The notes: a model not told the origin generated them from the letters alone. Positions 1 to 9,366 are shown, numbered from the stretch's first letter. The stretch is DNA of 64,000 nucleotides from Bin80 sp964503085 (GCA_964503085.1 CAZCYQ010000005.1:38656-102655), one strand, 5' to 3'. A program made the numbers and translations.

Positions 1-1087
1 TTTCGTCCACCTGACTCCCATAAGCGCGGCCTCCGCGTACCGTCATCAAGGACGTCCCTTTCGGAATTTGTGCGGTGGCCACCATTTCACCCGCGTCATT
101 CAGTACGAGCCATGTGCTCGTCTGCTCATTTTCAGGCCTACTCAGCCCGAGCCATATATGTCCTGCGTCATCCGTCAAAAGCCGTCGGTAGGCCGGCTGA
201 TGCTCCGGGATATTCGCCAGTAGATCCTTGCGAAGCTGTTCAAGCTGGATGCGGGCAACGCTAGATTCTCGCTGGGACGCAGAGACGGAAACAGGAGTGT
301 GGGGAAGTGAGATCTCGTGCACATCTTCGCCTTTCAGTGTAGTTCCGGTTAACTGAATGGCATCGCTCATACCATGGTATAGCACTTGATCTGCACTTAA
401 TAGAAAATGAGGTCTGGCAGAATAAGGCAAAAAGCGGATTGCAGGAGACGAATTTATCCGAAAAGTCACAAAGTCAGCACTTGGAAGTTCAACCAGATGG
501 TCATCTGGGACATTGCCGTCCCAAGTTACGATTTTGGCGAAGTGGCCCGAGTCGTCCTGTCCTCGTGAACCAGGTATGTGGACGCCTGCAAACTCCATCA
601 GATACCCTTGATTCGTAACTCCCAGAAATCTAAGAGGACGGGGAGCACGGGAGACAGGATTCCCAATTGTATTACTTGAAACAACCGACTGATCCTCTGG
701 AGAGAATTTAGAGAGACGATATTTATTTGTTTCCCACGCATACAGGGTATCACCCGGTCCAATGTGCACGCTTGGTGTAAACTCAAATTCTCCGGGGCCG
801 CTACCCTCCCGACCAATCTCGCGAATTGGCACACCGTCCGGAGAAAACATTTGAATGTTCTTGTTTCCCATAAAATCCGTGAGATACAGTTGTCCCTCAG
901 AGTCCACAGCCATAGAAACAACATTTCCGAAGAAAATGGAGTTACCTGCCGTCTCGTCTCCAATCCGATACGCTTCCGTGAATTCCACGACTCCTGTCTG
1001 TGCATTGACAGCTGAAGTAGCGGCCAAGATCAGTGTACAGATGCATCCTACATTCAAAATACGACCAGGCATTGAGTATGAGTTCAT
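1..1087 (-). CDS. 6-bladed beta-propeller (NHL-like) secreted protein, 3' end cut by window edge
   Basis: Reading the complement from position 1087 gives an uninterrupted frame to the window edge (about 362 codons), so the C-terminus is missing. The N-terminus has a signal peptide ending in 'AVNA-Q', so the product is exported. The next segments ('GNVVSMAVDSEGQLYLTDF', 'IQMFSPDGVPIREIGREGSG') are typical blades of bacterial 6-bladed beta-propeller/NHL proteins of Bacteroidota and relatives, which are usually of unknown function. Two in-frame ATGs are possible, at 1087 and 1072. Neither has a clear Shine-Dalgarno, and the second gives a more compact signal peptide. Family call is good; function is not known. 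Confidence 0.75.
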   Translation of the reverse strand, partial: MNSYSMPGRILNVGCICTLILAATSAVNAQTGVVEFTEAYRIGDETAGNSIFFGNVVSMAVDSEGQLYLTDFMGNKNIQMFSPDGVPIREIGREGSGPGEFEFTPSVHIGPGDTLYAWETNKYRLSKFSPEDQSVVSSNTIGNPVSRAPRPLRFLGVTNQGYLMEFAGVHIPGSRGQDDSGHFAKIVTWDGNVPDDHLVELPSADFVTFRINSSPAIRFLPYSARPHFLLSADQVLYHGMSDAIQLTGTTLKGEDVHEISLPHTPVSVSASQRESSVARIQLEQLRKDLLANIPEHQPAYRRLLTDDAGHIWLGLSRPENEQTSTWLVLNDAGEMVATAQIPKGTSLMTVRGGRAYGSQVDE

Positions 1088-1825
1088 GTTTTTGAGTATC
1101 GTGGGCAACGACCGAAGACAGCTGTTTGTTCGCTGGGCGGAGGAGGATTGCAAACAGAATTGAGGGTTCCTCTCTCAGTATTCAGCCGCTCACCCCGAAT
1201 TATATAGGCGAAAGTGATTATTTCCGTTATTCATCCTCCATGGCCAAGTTACAGGCCCCCGCTCCATTGGAGCGATCCATTTTTCACACCCCGGGAGTAC
1301 ATACTGGTTGTGATACATGGGCTATTCCTATAAACGGAGGCATTCCCTTCCTTTGAATTCCGTCCTAAGATACCTCAAGTTGTTGCATGAGCAGTTGCTA
1401 TTCCGGTTACTTGATTACTCATTAGATACGTGACACATTAAACTGGACCTTTTCCAAGAATCAAAAAAAAACAGAATTATCAGACCGATACATTTTTCTA
1501 AACTGGAACAGTCCTATACGAACTGGTTTCAATCCGTCACGAGCAGTTACCTAGGCTGTGGCTGAACTAGAGAAGCCAATCAAAGCGTGCACCGAGAGCT
1601 TGTATTTGGTGACGGGAATCTGCAGTGCGGGGAATTGGCGATTCTGCTGGTATCTTAATCATTTCATCCAGCAGTGTAGTAAGGATGTCATTGGAGAAGA
1701 AGCAGTTCCAGGCCTGATGCGTGATACTCCTTCGGAAACATGATCGTTTGCAGTGCTTCAAAGTGGGACACGATCTACTTGTCTGCGGGCGGCCAAGTGT
1801 ATTTTGTCTGTTCAATCAAGCGGTA
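1088..1825. other. Intergenic region, no gene seen
   Basis: About 740 bases lie between the divergent propeller gene and the lipoprotein gene. The short open frames on both strands have no recognisable protein pattern and no good start context. The stretch 1430-1530 is AT-rich with a nine-A run, and 'aactgga' recurs several times between 1440 and 1530. Promoters for the two flanking genes should lie here, but I see no convincing consensus. Confidence 0.5.
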
Positions 1826-2296
1826 ATGCCAAGACTTAGCTGTATCCTGCTGCTTTTGTTGCTTGCCTGTGACGCCGGCGAGGATCACGACGATTTTGAA
1901 AATCAGGCGTTCTCAGAGCCTCGTGGGTACACGCAGACGAATGTAAGCGGGGAGGTACAGTCCAAAGATGACGATGACTGGCGAATTTCGCCGGCTTATT
2001 TTGGGCGTGTTGTGGTTGATCCAGCTTTTCCCAATCCGGCTCCATCGGGAGAAACAGTTGCAATCCCCGTCCGTGTCCGTTTGACAAACTCAATTCAGGG
2101 AGGTCTGGAGGTCACGGCTTATGATACGAATGGTATTCCGCGCAGGTTGGACAGTATCCCCAATGCCAGGGATCCCGGATCTTATGTATTACGGTTTTTG
2201 CCGCGCGCACTTGGAGTGACCGGGCTCGTCAGGGTTTTCATTGTTGACACTCAAGGTGGCCTTGTATCGTACGGAGATATACTGATGAACGAGTGA
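1826..2296 (+). CDS. Small lipoprotein, unknown function
   Basis: The frame is open from 1721, but I start it at the ATG at 1826, because it gives a textbook lipoprotein signal: 'MPRLSC', a run of leucines, then the lipobox 'LLAC' followed by acidic residues. The mature protein is about 140 residues with an acidic linker and a beta-rich segment containing 'DPAFPNPAPSGETVAIPV'. That resembles the start of FlgD-Ig/T9SS-type sorting folds ('PNP...E/TxIxV'). Its stop overlaps the next gene's start by four bases (ATGA), so the two are co-translated. I do not recognise a specific family. Confidence 0.7.
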   Translation: MPRLSCILLLLLLACDAGEDHDDFENQAFSEPRGYTQTNVSGEVQSKDDDDWRISPAYFGRVVVDPAFPNPAPSGETVAIPVRVRLTNSIQGGLEVTAYDTNGIPRRLDSIPNARDPGSYVLRFLPRALGVTGLVRVFIVDTQGGLVSYGDILMNE

Positions 2297-3081
2297 TGAG
2301 ATTTCCAGTCAATCAATCACTCAGATGGTGTGCTGCGCTGTGGTTCGTGGGGTTAGCTGTTGCCGTGCCTGCAGGTGCGCAGTCAGAGGATCCATTGCGA
2401 TTTATTCGCTGGCCGGTAGGAGACGTGCTGGCAGCACCAAGATCTATGTTCACGCTGCGGACGGGATTGACGATTGGGGTGGCCACCGGCGGTATCCTGG
2501 CCGCATCGCATTTTGATCGCAGATTCTCCCGCAGGGCTGAACGCTTAGATGATTTAACTCCTACCCGTATGCGCAAGGTATTTCACGAAATCGGCAATGT
2601 AAGTATTGTACGACCAATGGCAGCGGTTGTATTTGTAGGTGCGCTGACAAGCAGTAATATTCATTTTCAGGACGCTGCTTTTACTTCTCTGGAGTCCGTC
2701 ATTTTTGCCAATTTACTGGCCAATGGTTTGAAACTCGCGATCGGACGTGCAAGGCCGAACGAAAACGCTGGTCCTAATTCGGTAAAGCCGTTCAGTGGGA
2801 GCCGCTCCTTTCCATCGGGACACGCCACGACGGTATTTGCCTTCACAACTCCCTGGATTTTTTACTATCCGGGTCTTGCTTCGGGGGCACTATTTGCATT
2901 GGGTTTGGGTACTGCGGTAGTGCGGATGGCGGATGAATACCACTGGTTCAGTGACGTTCTCGGGGGCGCATTCCTTGGGTTTGGGGTCGGTTACCTGCTT
3001 TCACGCAGGCATCAACGGCTATCACGCGCGCCGAGCTTGAGTTTGAGTGCGAACGGGGTTTCGCTCACTTGGCGGCTTTAG
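2293..3081 (+). CDS. PAP2-superfamily phosphatase, membrane/exported
   Basis: The 262-residue protein starts with a signal peptide/TM (residues 10-30) and carries all three PAP2 phosphatase motifs. Motif 1 is 'KLAIGRARP', motif 2 is 'SFPSGHA' with the general-acid histidine, and motif 3 is 'RMADEYHWFSDV' with the nucleophilic histidine. Hydrophobic segments flank them. Members dephosphorylate lipid phosphates such as undecaprenyl diphosphate, phosphatidate or PGP in the inner membrane with a periplasmic active site. The substrate cannot be told from sequence. It overlaps the upstream lipoprotein gene by 4 bp and converges with the Sua5 gene, overlapping it by 17 bp. Confidence 0.88.
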   Translation: MMRFPVNQSLRWCAALWFVGLAVAVPAGAQSEDPLRFIRWPVGDVLAAPRSMFTLRTGLTIGVATGGILAASHFDRRFSRRAERLDDLTPTRMRKVFHEIGNVSIVRPMAAVVFVGALTSSNIHFQDAAFTSLESVIFANLLANGLKLAIGRARPNENAGPNSVKPFSGSRSFPSGHATTVFAFTTPWIFYYPGLASGALFALGLGTAVVRMADEYHWFSDVLGGAFLGFGVGYLLSRRHQRLSRAPSLSLSANGVSLTWRL

Positions 3082-4009
3082 CTGCACGCCTGATTCTATC
3101 CATGAGTGCATAGGCCAAACCCGTTTCGACCAGGCTTTGACAATAAATCGTGGTTACTCCCGATCGATCACAGTCTCTAAAAAATTCGAAGAGTTTGTAG
3201 CTGTACTCCTCCTCATGATGGGCCACGACACATTGTTTGAACTGAGCGTCGGCATGTGGTGGCGCAAGGCCAATATAACCTGATTGATCTCCTGGAATAG
3301 CTTCGTCGGGGGAGGAAATGATACAAATGTGTGCGGAAGGGGCGTAGTGAGGATGGCGCAGACCAGGGCTTCGGGATATATCTGGAGCGTTGGTTGAGAT
3401 ATCTGGAGCAACGGCACTAAGCGCGTCCAAACTAATTGCACCCGGGCGGAGGAGTATTGGTGATCTTCCCGTACAGTCCACAACTGTGGACTCTAGGCCC
3501 ACGATTGCTTTTGGTCCGCGCAATATACAGCTAACCCGACCGTCTAGATCTTCTGCGGCAGACTGCCAAGTAGTGGCACTGGGACGCCCGCTGATGTTGG
3601 CGGAAGGGGCTGCGACTGGGAGGCCGACAGCCCTCAGTAATCGTCGGGCTATTGGTAGAGAGGGCATCCGAACTGCAACGGTATCCAGCCCACCTGAGAC
3701 AACTTTTGGTAATGATGGATGGCGGGGCAGGACGAGGGTGATTGGGCCCGGAAAAAAAGCCTCCATGAATGCGTGTGCCGACGGGGTGATCTCTTTCACG
3801 ACGCGTGAAAAATCAGCAATAGCTCCAACATGAACAATCAGCGGGTTTGAGGAGGGACGCCCCTTTGCCTCATAGATAGATTCTACAGCCGTAACACTGA
3901 GAGCATTCCCTCCCAAGCCATAGACCGTTTCGGTAGGGAAGACCGCAAGCTTGTCGTTGGATATGAATTCGGCAGCTTCAACCGGATTATCCGTGAAATA
4001 TGTTTGCAT
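3065..4009 (-). CDS. ywlC: Threonylcarbamoyl-AMP synthase, Sua5/YrdC/YwlC family
   Basis: This enzyme makes L-threonylcarbamoyl-AMP from threonine, bicarbonate and ATP, the first step of tRNA t6A37 modification. The YrdC domain fills residues 10-200, with 'FPTETVYGLGGNA', 'KGRPSSNPLIVHV', 'FFPGPITLVL', 'VAVRMPSLP' and 'PVAAPSANISGRPS'. A roughly 90-residue C-terminal extension, with 'SPGLRHPHYAPSA' at the junction, marks the longer Sua5 subtype rather than short TsaC. The stop overlaps the convergent PAP2 gene. The next features are two tRNA genes on the other strand, though no functional link is implied. Confidence 0.93.
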   Translation of the reverse strand: MQTYFTDNPVEAAEFISNDKLAVFPTETVYGLGGNALSVTAVESIYEAKGRPSSNPLIVHVGAIADFSRVVKEITPSAHAFMEAFFPGPITLVLPRHPSLPKVVSGGLDTVAVRMPSLPIARRLLRAVGLPVAAPSANISGRPSATTWQSAAEDLDGRVSCILRGPKAIVGLESTVVDCTGRSPILLRPGAISLDALSAVAPDISTNAPDISRSPGLRHPHYAPSAHICIISSPDEAIPGDQSGYIGLAPPHADAQFKQCVVAHHEEEYSYKLFEFFRDCDRSGVTTIYCQSLVETGLAYALMDRIRRAAKAAK

Positions 4010-4084
4010 TACGAGGGCTTTGCGATATCATTGAGCCACACAATTGAAACCAGTATCTATGATTAAGGGTTTACGCGCCTCTGT

Positions 4085-4160
<76 letters not shown>

Positions 4161-4217
4161 AAGCTTGCGGCGCGCAGTTGGAAAATCTCCTTGAATGCCG
4201 TAGTTTTAACAAAGTCC

Positions 4218-4292
4218 GGTCCGGTAGTTCAGTTTGGTTAGAATGCTGGCCTGTCACGCCAGAGGTCGCGGGTTCGAGTCCCGTCCGGACCG
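4218..4292 (+). tRNA. tRNA-Asp (GTC), CCA not encoded
   Basis: The acceptor stem GGTCCGG pairs with CCGGACC. The anticodon stem TGGC/GCCA region holds loop CTGTCAC (anticodon GTC), and the T loop is TTCGAGT. Discriminator is G at 4292. The following bases are not CCA, unlike the tRNA-Phe gene 57 bp upstream. The two are probably co-transcribed and end at the terminator just downstream. Confidence 0.96.
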
Positions 4293-4300
4293 CATCGGAG

Positions 4301-4325
4301 GGGCGCCTATCTGGCGCCCTTTTTA
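4301..4325 (+). terminator. Rho-independent terminator of the tRNA pair
   Basis: A 7-bp GC-only stem, GGGCGCC-TATCT-GGCGCCC, is followed at once by five T residues and begins eight bases after the tRNA-Asp discriminator. It also separates the tRNA transcript from the convergent ion channel gene. Confidence 0.9.
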
Positions 4326-4351
4326 TTGCGGCTAACGACGCATGCAGACCT

Positions 4352-5170
4352 TCACTCTTTGTTACTCCAGCGCGCTACCTCCGCACGAAATTGCCTCAAT
4401 TCCTCGTACAACTTATCCACCTTCTCCTCCAGTTCATCTGAGTTGTCTGCTACGAGTGTGTCCACAAACACTGCATTCGCAATAGAAAACCCAAAAATGC
4501 CGCAGATCAGCACGATTGAAGCAAAATAGATGCGAAGGCCAAGGATATAGTGGTCTGCTACGCCACGCTCCGCAAGCAGCTCGGGGATTTCGTACCAGCC
4601 TTCAATCGTGAACACTTTCAAGAGTGAGTACATGGAAGCGAAAGGATTCCCGAAGAACTCTTTCGCTTCTGGAATTCCCCCGAACAGCAATGTAGCCATC
4701 AATGATAGGAGCAGGTTCACGAACACCAGGATCGACAGTATCCCAACGGAAGCGCGTAGTGCCCGATATATCCCAGGCCAGAGCTTATTTGCATCGGGCA
4801 CTAGCCGCATCGGTCGGATGAGGCGCAGGATACGCACTACTCTCAGAGCGGTCAGCGCTCCCATATTTTCAGCACTCAGAGAGATAAAGGGACTGACCAA
4901 CGCCGGTGTGCTCAATGCAATGATTATGAAATCAAATACATTCCAGGGATCGGCAAAGTACTTCCTGAAAGAACCATAGTGACGGACTTTAATGAATACT
5001 TCAGCTACGAAGTAGCCGATGAATAACATGTCTACCCATTGAATCCAGACATGGAAGTGCGCATTCACGCTTGGAAAGGCATCCAGATAGAGTATGACTC
5101 CATTTAATCCGATGACTGCCAGAACAACGGGATCTCGGACTATGAAGGGGAGGGCCTTTGCCTGAGTCAT
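4352..5170 (-). CDS. Voltage-gated sodium-channel-like ion transport protein (NaChBac type)
   Basis: The 272-residue single-domain channel has six TM helices and should form homotetramers in the inner membrane. S4 carries regularly spaced arginines (R110, R113, R116, R119, R122) in 'LRVVRILRLIRPMR', the voltage sensor signature. The pore loop has 'VFTIEGW' at 186-192, with E190 in the selectivity-filter position. Known bacterial Na+ channels use TLESW, so L-to-I and S-to-G changes sit in the filter. Residues 244-268 form a heptad-like C-terminal coiled coil, as in BacNav channels. Ion selectivity is inferred as Na+ and is not certain given the altered filter. It stands alone as a transcription unit. 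Confidence 0.9.
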   Translation of the reverse strand: MTQAKALPFIVRDPVVLAVIGLNGVILYLDAFPSVNAHFHVWIQWVDMLFIGYFVAEVFIKVRHYGSFRKYFADPWNVFDFIIIALSTPALVSPFISLSAENMGALTALRVVRILRLIRPMRLVPDANKLWPGIYRALRASVGILSILVFVNLLLSLMATLLFGGIPEAKEFFGNPFASMYSLLKVFTIEGWYEIPELLAERGVADHYILGLRIYFASIVLICGIFGFSIANAVFVDTLVADNSDELEEKVDKLYEELRQFRAEVARWSNKE

Positions 5171-6108
5171 GATTTATGAATGTTCAAAACAGTAGCGGGT
5201 TCATGTCTGCTTGCTTGGATTCATCTCAATTTTCTGGATGATCCCCGGTGTGATTTTGCTGATGCATACTTCTTCCGGCCGATCAGGCTTCCCGACCATT
5301 CAGACTCGTGTTGGCGAGGCTTTCTCCTCTTAATGTGTGGAATGGTTGCATCACGATATCTAAATCACTAATCTCGCTGAAGCTCGTCCAAGCATCCAGT
5401 AGGCATAAAGATAGTCAGCTGATTTGGATCAATTATACTAATTAGGCAGCGGAGGTCAGCACATTGATTACACCGGTAGCTGCGTTTGCGCCGTAGAGTG
5501 CGCTGCTGGCATCTGACGTTGCCGCAATCGCGTTAATCAACGCCAGCGGCAGCAGTGATGAGTCGAGCTGTGCAGCTTATAGACCAGCAATGGAGGAGGC
5601 ATCCAAGAGCATGAGGACCTGAGAGGCTGTGTTGCCCTGCTCGGAGCGTGTAGATAACCCCTTGCTGTAACCGCGGACATATAAGGTCGTACGAAACCCA
5701 TGAATGTCCTAACTGTAAGGGTAATAGATGCTTTGAGTTCATGTAGATTCAGAAGTGTGTGTGCCGGGGCAGCAAGCTGCAGAGGTATCCGCGTGGCCAT
5801 TACCGTGATAGGAGGTTATTGGTATATGGTTCTCGGCAGTTCTCCTGATTTGCCGTACGAACGTCTGGCAGCGTTCCCCGAAGAGCTGCAGTACAGCCTA
5901 CTCCCATCCATCAGGTCAGTGACTGTATGCATTGGTTGATGTTCTTGAGCGCAATTACGCGGACCCTGATACGGCTTACAGTTGCGGGTACAATTCCATC
6001 CGGCGGGTGTTGTGACCAACAAAAGCCTTCTAGCGAGACGTTGCAGGTGCGACCAGCATCCGTCGAGCCCAGAATCGTGTACCCGAACGACGAGGCAGAT
6101 CTTGTCAG
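5171..6108. other. Long intergenic region holding a TonB-receptor relic
   Basis: Apart from the plug-domain remnant at 5442-5700, I see no intact gene in these 940 bases. The short open frames in it are low-complexity or arginine/cysteine-rich shadows. The region looks like the residue of a deleted outer-membrane receptor gene between the ion channel and the MetE-like gene. Confidence 0.5.
5442..5700 (-). pseudogene. Relic of a TonB-dependent receptor plug domain
   Basis: On the complement, one reading frame from about 5700 to the stop at 5442-5444 spells consecutive plug-domain consensus pieces. These are 'LYVRGYSKGLSTRSEQGNTA', 'SQVLMLLDASSIAG', an in-frame TAA, then 'LLPLALINAI' and 'SSALYGANAATGVINVLT'. 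In live receptors these correspond to the 'RG...GNTASQVLxLxDG' and 'xSALYGANAxxGVINIxT' motifs of the plug. There is no start, no signal peptide and no barrel after the final stop, so only a fragment of roughly 80 codons with one internal stop survives. The identification rests on motif reading, not an alignment. Confidence 0.7.
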
Positions 6109-7122
6109 CTAAACGCCCAACTCGGCCTTAACCAGGCGTGTACCTTCAACCAAGGCATGCAGCTTTGCCCGTGCGGCCCAGCGTGCGGTTTCGCTGAAAC
6201 CGCAATCAGGCGCAAGTACCAACTGATCTGGGGGGACATGTTTCAGCACCTGGCGAATCCGGTCTGCCACGATCTCCGGGGTTTCAATGAAGTAATTCTT
6301 CACATCAATGACTCCGGCCGCAACCGTTCGTGAGGCTTCGGCAATTTGTTTGGTGAGTTCCAGTTCAGACATTTCCCGGTTGGCGAACTCTAGGTGGATC
6401 TCTTGTGCGGAAACGTCGAGGATATGCGGAAAGAGGGGTGCATATGTTCGATGGGCCACGGGACGTCCGACGTAGTTGCCAAAGCATAAATGGAGGCCTA
6501 TTTCCGCGTCCACACCGTCAATGCAGCCGTTGAAAAGATCAACGAATGCACGGGGCGAGTGTTTATGAACGGCGTAAGAAGGTTCATCCAATTGGATGAA
6601 GGATGCACCAGCCTGGACTACGGCTTTCAATTCAGTATTGATGATTTCAGCGAATCTTTCAGATACGGCCATGCGATCCGGGTAGATGCCACCGGTTTGG
6701 ATGCGGCCAGCAAGTGTATACGGACCAGGGCAGGTTACCTTTAGCGGTCGTGAAGCACGAGCGCGGGCATAAAGAAACTCAGGAACCAGTCCGAGCCCAT
6801 CAGGGGCAGCAAAAGGTTCCAAAGCCTCGTAACGTTCACGTTGATCGTGACCACCTGGGCCCAGCCGTCGAAGTGGTTCAAGGGCTGAGAGGCCACTTAG
6901 GCATCCGTAGAACCCAGCAGTAAAGAACCCAAACCTGCGCATTTCGCCGTCGCTCACAACGTCTAGACCGGCCTCTTCTTGGTCACTGATCGCCATGTTC
7001 ACTGCATCATCTAGCGTTTCTTCAATGTCTTTGGGGCCATATTCTCCACGCTCCACAGCATTGGTCGCGGTGATAAGCCAGGGGGGTAGCGCGTAACTGC
7101 CAATCACACTTGTCTTGAGCAT
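6109..7122 (-). CDS. Methionine synthase II (MetE C-terminal domain)-like enzyme
   Basis: The 337-residue protein matches the catalytic C-terminal half of cobalamin-independent methionine synthase: 'VIGSYALPPWL' at the N-terminus, 'GLDVVSDGEMRR', 'FIQLDEPSY', 'GLHLCFGN', 'LEFANRE' and 'LAPDCGF'. The zinc ligands expected in MetE are present (H211, C213, the Glu of 'LEFAN', and the Cys of 'PDCG' near 306). The N-terminal MetE half is absent. Such short proteins are common in archaea and many bacteria, where the methyl donor differs (for example a methylcobamide) or the reaction is unknown. Transcription unit appears single-gene. Family sure, exact substrate not. Confidence 0.85.
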   Translation of the reverse strand: MLKTSVIGSYALPPWLITATNAVERGEYGPKDIEETLDDAVNMAISDQEEAGLDVVSDGEMRRFGFFTAGFYGCLSGLSALEPLRRLGPGGHDQRERYEALEPFAAPDGLGLVPEFLYARARASRPLKVTCPGPYTLAGRIQTGGIYPDRMAVSERFAEIINTELKAVVQAGASFIQLDEPSYAVHKHSPRAFVDLFNGCIDGVDAEIGLHLCFGNYVGRPVAHRTYAPLFPHILDVSAQEIHLEFANREMSELELTKQIAEASRTVAAGVIDVKNYFIETPEIVADRIRQVLKHVPPDQLVLAPDCGFSETARWAARAKLHALVEGTRLVKAELGV

Positions 7123-7288
7123 TTTCTTGGTAAGAGAAACAGTATAGTTTGATATCCGCGGCCAATTTAGGGCGTCTCGGCGAAATTATTGATATGGTGT
7201 GTTTGCTATAAATTGATTAAATTGGGGTTTGTCGGTGTCGTTCTTAGTCGGTGCTGGCTGTAAAATTTTAACCAAACCTGAGTTTCAC

Positions 7289-9235
7289 ATGCGTAGAACT
7301 ACTCTTTTTAGCCTGTTAATTGCATTCGTAGCCGCCGCTCCGGGGTTCGCTCAACAGGTAGACTTCCGATGGGAGCCCAGCCAATCGGAGGGCTTTCCCG
7401 GTCTCACAAATTTAATATGGCAAATACCTTACGTTCCTGCATATGCACCAGGAATTCATTCTGGTGCTCGATCCGTTGCTGGACCTGTGGATTTAGATGG
7501 TGACGGAAAGATGGAGGTGGTGCTGTCCGACTACTCGGGCGGTGGACGGGTTCATGTCATCGAAAATGTTGGAGTGGATACGTGGGAATTGATCTATTCC
7601 GCTATGTCCCTGGAACCACCCGTTGGAACAACAAACAATGCTCGCGGCATTGCAGCGGGAGACTTGGATGGCAACGGTTTCGGAGAGGTATATATTTTTG
7701 CTGGCCATGGTCTGAGTGAGATCACTCTGGGGATAATCGGTGCTCTCTTTCCAGGCTTTGCTCCTTCACTTTTTTCGATTGTAGCTTCAGGTGACAATAT
7801 GTTCGCGCCACTTCCTGAGTTCTGGGACTTTGATGGGGATACGCCTGATCGTTTTCGGACAGAGCAAATGACCATTGCTGATGTGGATGGAGATGGAGCT
7901 AACGAATTGCTGTTTGGCAATAATGGCGCTGCCAACACATATGACAACTGGTATGTGCTTTCAGCAACCGGTTTAGGTTCAGGATTTTCCGCATGGACCC
8001 AGGAAGCGCGCTGGAGCAGTAGGGGTTCAGAAGATTTTGATCCGGTTAACCGTGGTGGGGGAAGCTCCTATGGTATAGTTCCGGCTGACTTGGATGGGGA
8101 CGGCACCATGGAAATCGTCCTAGGCTCATGGAACAACCTGAACTTCTCAAATGTGGATGTGACTGGTCCAAATGAATATGCGTCCCCAACGGGTGATCAT
8201 CCGTTCGCCAGAGGGAGCTCCAGTGATCACGTATCATTTTTTGGTTGCACAGTTGTGGACATGGATATGAACGGCGACGATGAGGTTTACTGCCCCGTGC
8301 TGCAAACCGGCAGCATTGCGCTTATGAACTACGAGGCCGGTGAGGATCCTCTGCAAATTTACTATACAGCAGATGTGAACGACGATGACTACAGCAAGAA
8401 TAATTTGGTGAATCCGTTGGTTGAGGCGGCAGGTGGTGGGCTTGGAATAACCAGTGGCGACATTGACATGGATGGAGTTCCAGAGCTGATTCTGACTGGA
8501 TCGTCCTACACACATCAGCAGTATGCAGCTGGCAATCCTCCCCGTTGGGTGAATATCGTTGATTTCATTGGAGGGGATGTGGAAGATCCAGCTAACTACG
8601 GCGTACGTGCTGTTGATTTTCCAATGCCTGCGGAAATGGTCTTCGACACAGTCAATCGTGATAGTGCTGGGACAATGACTACTTACATGGAGAATGGTGC
8701 CCAGGGCCCTGAATTTGCGGGTAAAATGGTTTACCTCGGGGACGTAGATGGTGACGGTCATAACGAAGTCGCAATGTCTTTCCAAGGCGTGGATGACAGT
8801 GTCTATGTGTACAATGAGGTGTTCAACCCAGCCGATTCCACCTACACCAGAACGGTTGCCGAAGCTAAAGCGCATCCTTATCGGGCGTTCATGCGCGTTC
8901 TCTCGGGAGACGGGATATCAACACGTATATCACATGACAGGATCATTATTCCTTCGGATTTCGAGTTGCATGGCAACTATCCGAACCCGTTCAATCCATC
9001 GACAACATTCTCCTTCACGCTTCCGTTGGATAAGCGTGTCAGCGTGAGAGTGTATGACATGACCGGGCGACTGGTCAGAACCTTGGTCAATGACGAGTAT
9101 TACGCCGAGGGTACACATTCAGTAGTCTGGAATGGGCTCAACGACAGCGGACATGCAGTTGCAAGTGGACAGTACATCTACACGCTGGAGTGGGGACAAT
9201 TTCGACATACGCGCCGCATGGTGCTTGTGAAATAG
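7289..9235 (+). CDS. Secreted VCBS/FG-GAP repeat protein with T9SS-type C-terminal sorting domain
   Basis: I start it at the ATG at 7289, which gives a clean signal peptide ('MRRTTLFSLLIAFVAAAPGFA-QQ'). The frame is open 60 bases further upstream. The mature 630 residues contain repeated beta-propeller Ca-loops of the FG-GAP/VCBS kind: 'DLDGDGKMEVV', 'DLDGNGFGEVY', 'DVDGDGANELLFG', 'DLDGDGTMEIV', 'DMDMNGDDEVY' and 'DVDGDGHNEVA'. From about residue 563, 'YPNPFNPSTTFSFTLP' opens a FlgD-Ig/T9SS type A-like sorting domain ending 'YIYTLEWGQFRHTRRMVLVK'. It is therefore probably exported through the type IX system and attached to the cell surface. It is the first gene of a five-gene co-oriented set (to 18210). 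Ligand unknown. Confidence 0.88.
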   Translation: MRRTTLFSLLIAFVAAAPGFAQQVDFRWEPSQSEGFPGLTNLIWQIPYVPAYAPGIHSGARSVAGPVDLDGDGKMEVVLSDYSGGGRVHVIENVGVDTWELIYSAMSLEPPVGTTNNARGIAAGDLDGNGFGEVYIFAGHGLSEITLGIIGALFPGFAPSLFSIVASGDNMFAPLPEFWDFDGDTPDRFRTEQMTIADVDGDGANELLFGNNGAANTYDNWYVLSATGLGSGFSAWTQEARWSSRGSEDFDPVNRGGGSSYGIVPADLDGDGTMEIVLGSWNNLNFSNVDVTGPNEYASPTGDHPFARGSSSDHVSFFGCTVVDMDMNGDDEVYCPVLQTGSIALMNYEAGEDPLQIYYTADVNDDDYSKNNLVNPLVEAAGGGLGITSGDIDMDGVPELILTGSSYTHQQYAAGNPPRWVNIVDFIGGDVEDPANYGVRAVDFPMPAEMVFDTVNRDSAGTMTTYMENGAQGPEFAGKMVYLGDVDGDGHNEVAMSFQGVDDSVYVYNEVFNPADSTYTRTVAEAKAHPYRAFMRVLSGDGISTRISHDRIIIPSDFELHGNYPNPFNPSTTFSFTLPLDKRVSVRVYDMTGRLVRTLVNDEYYAEGTHSVVWNGLNDSGHAVASGQYIYTLEWGQFRHTRRMVLVK

Positions 9236-9366
9236 TGAAAGAATTCTCCGAGGATCGGAAGAGGTGTTCTCGCCTCTTCCGATCTCATCCGGGAGGAACT
9301 GGAGGCGTTTTGCCGACAGGCCTATACGCCCATACGTTCGTGTACTAAGAAGAATTTTCAGCCACA

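Noticed and set aside
598..1015. Open frames on both strands within 598-1015
   Set aside because: They overlap a complete signal-peptide-to-edge reading frame of a beta-propeller protein on the minus strand and are shadows of it.
7180..7288. Sigma-70 type promoter before the VCBS gene
   Set aside because: TTGATA and TATAAA occur but only 12 bases apart, and promoter consensus in this group differs from E. coli, so I do not call a promoter.
8234..8875. A 213-codon minus-strand open frame
   Set aside because: It lies opposite the VCBS-repeat gene; repeated DxDGDG codons create long antisense frames. Composition is His/Ile/Val-skewed as expected for a shadow.
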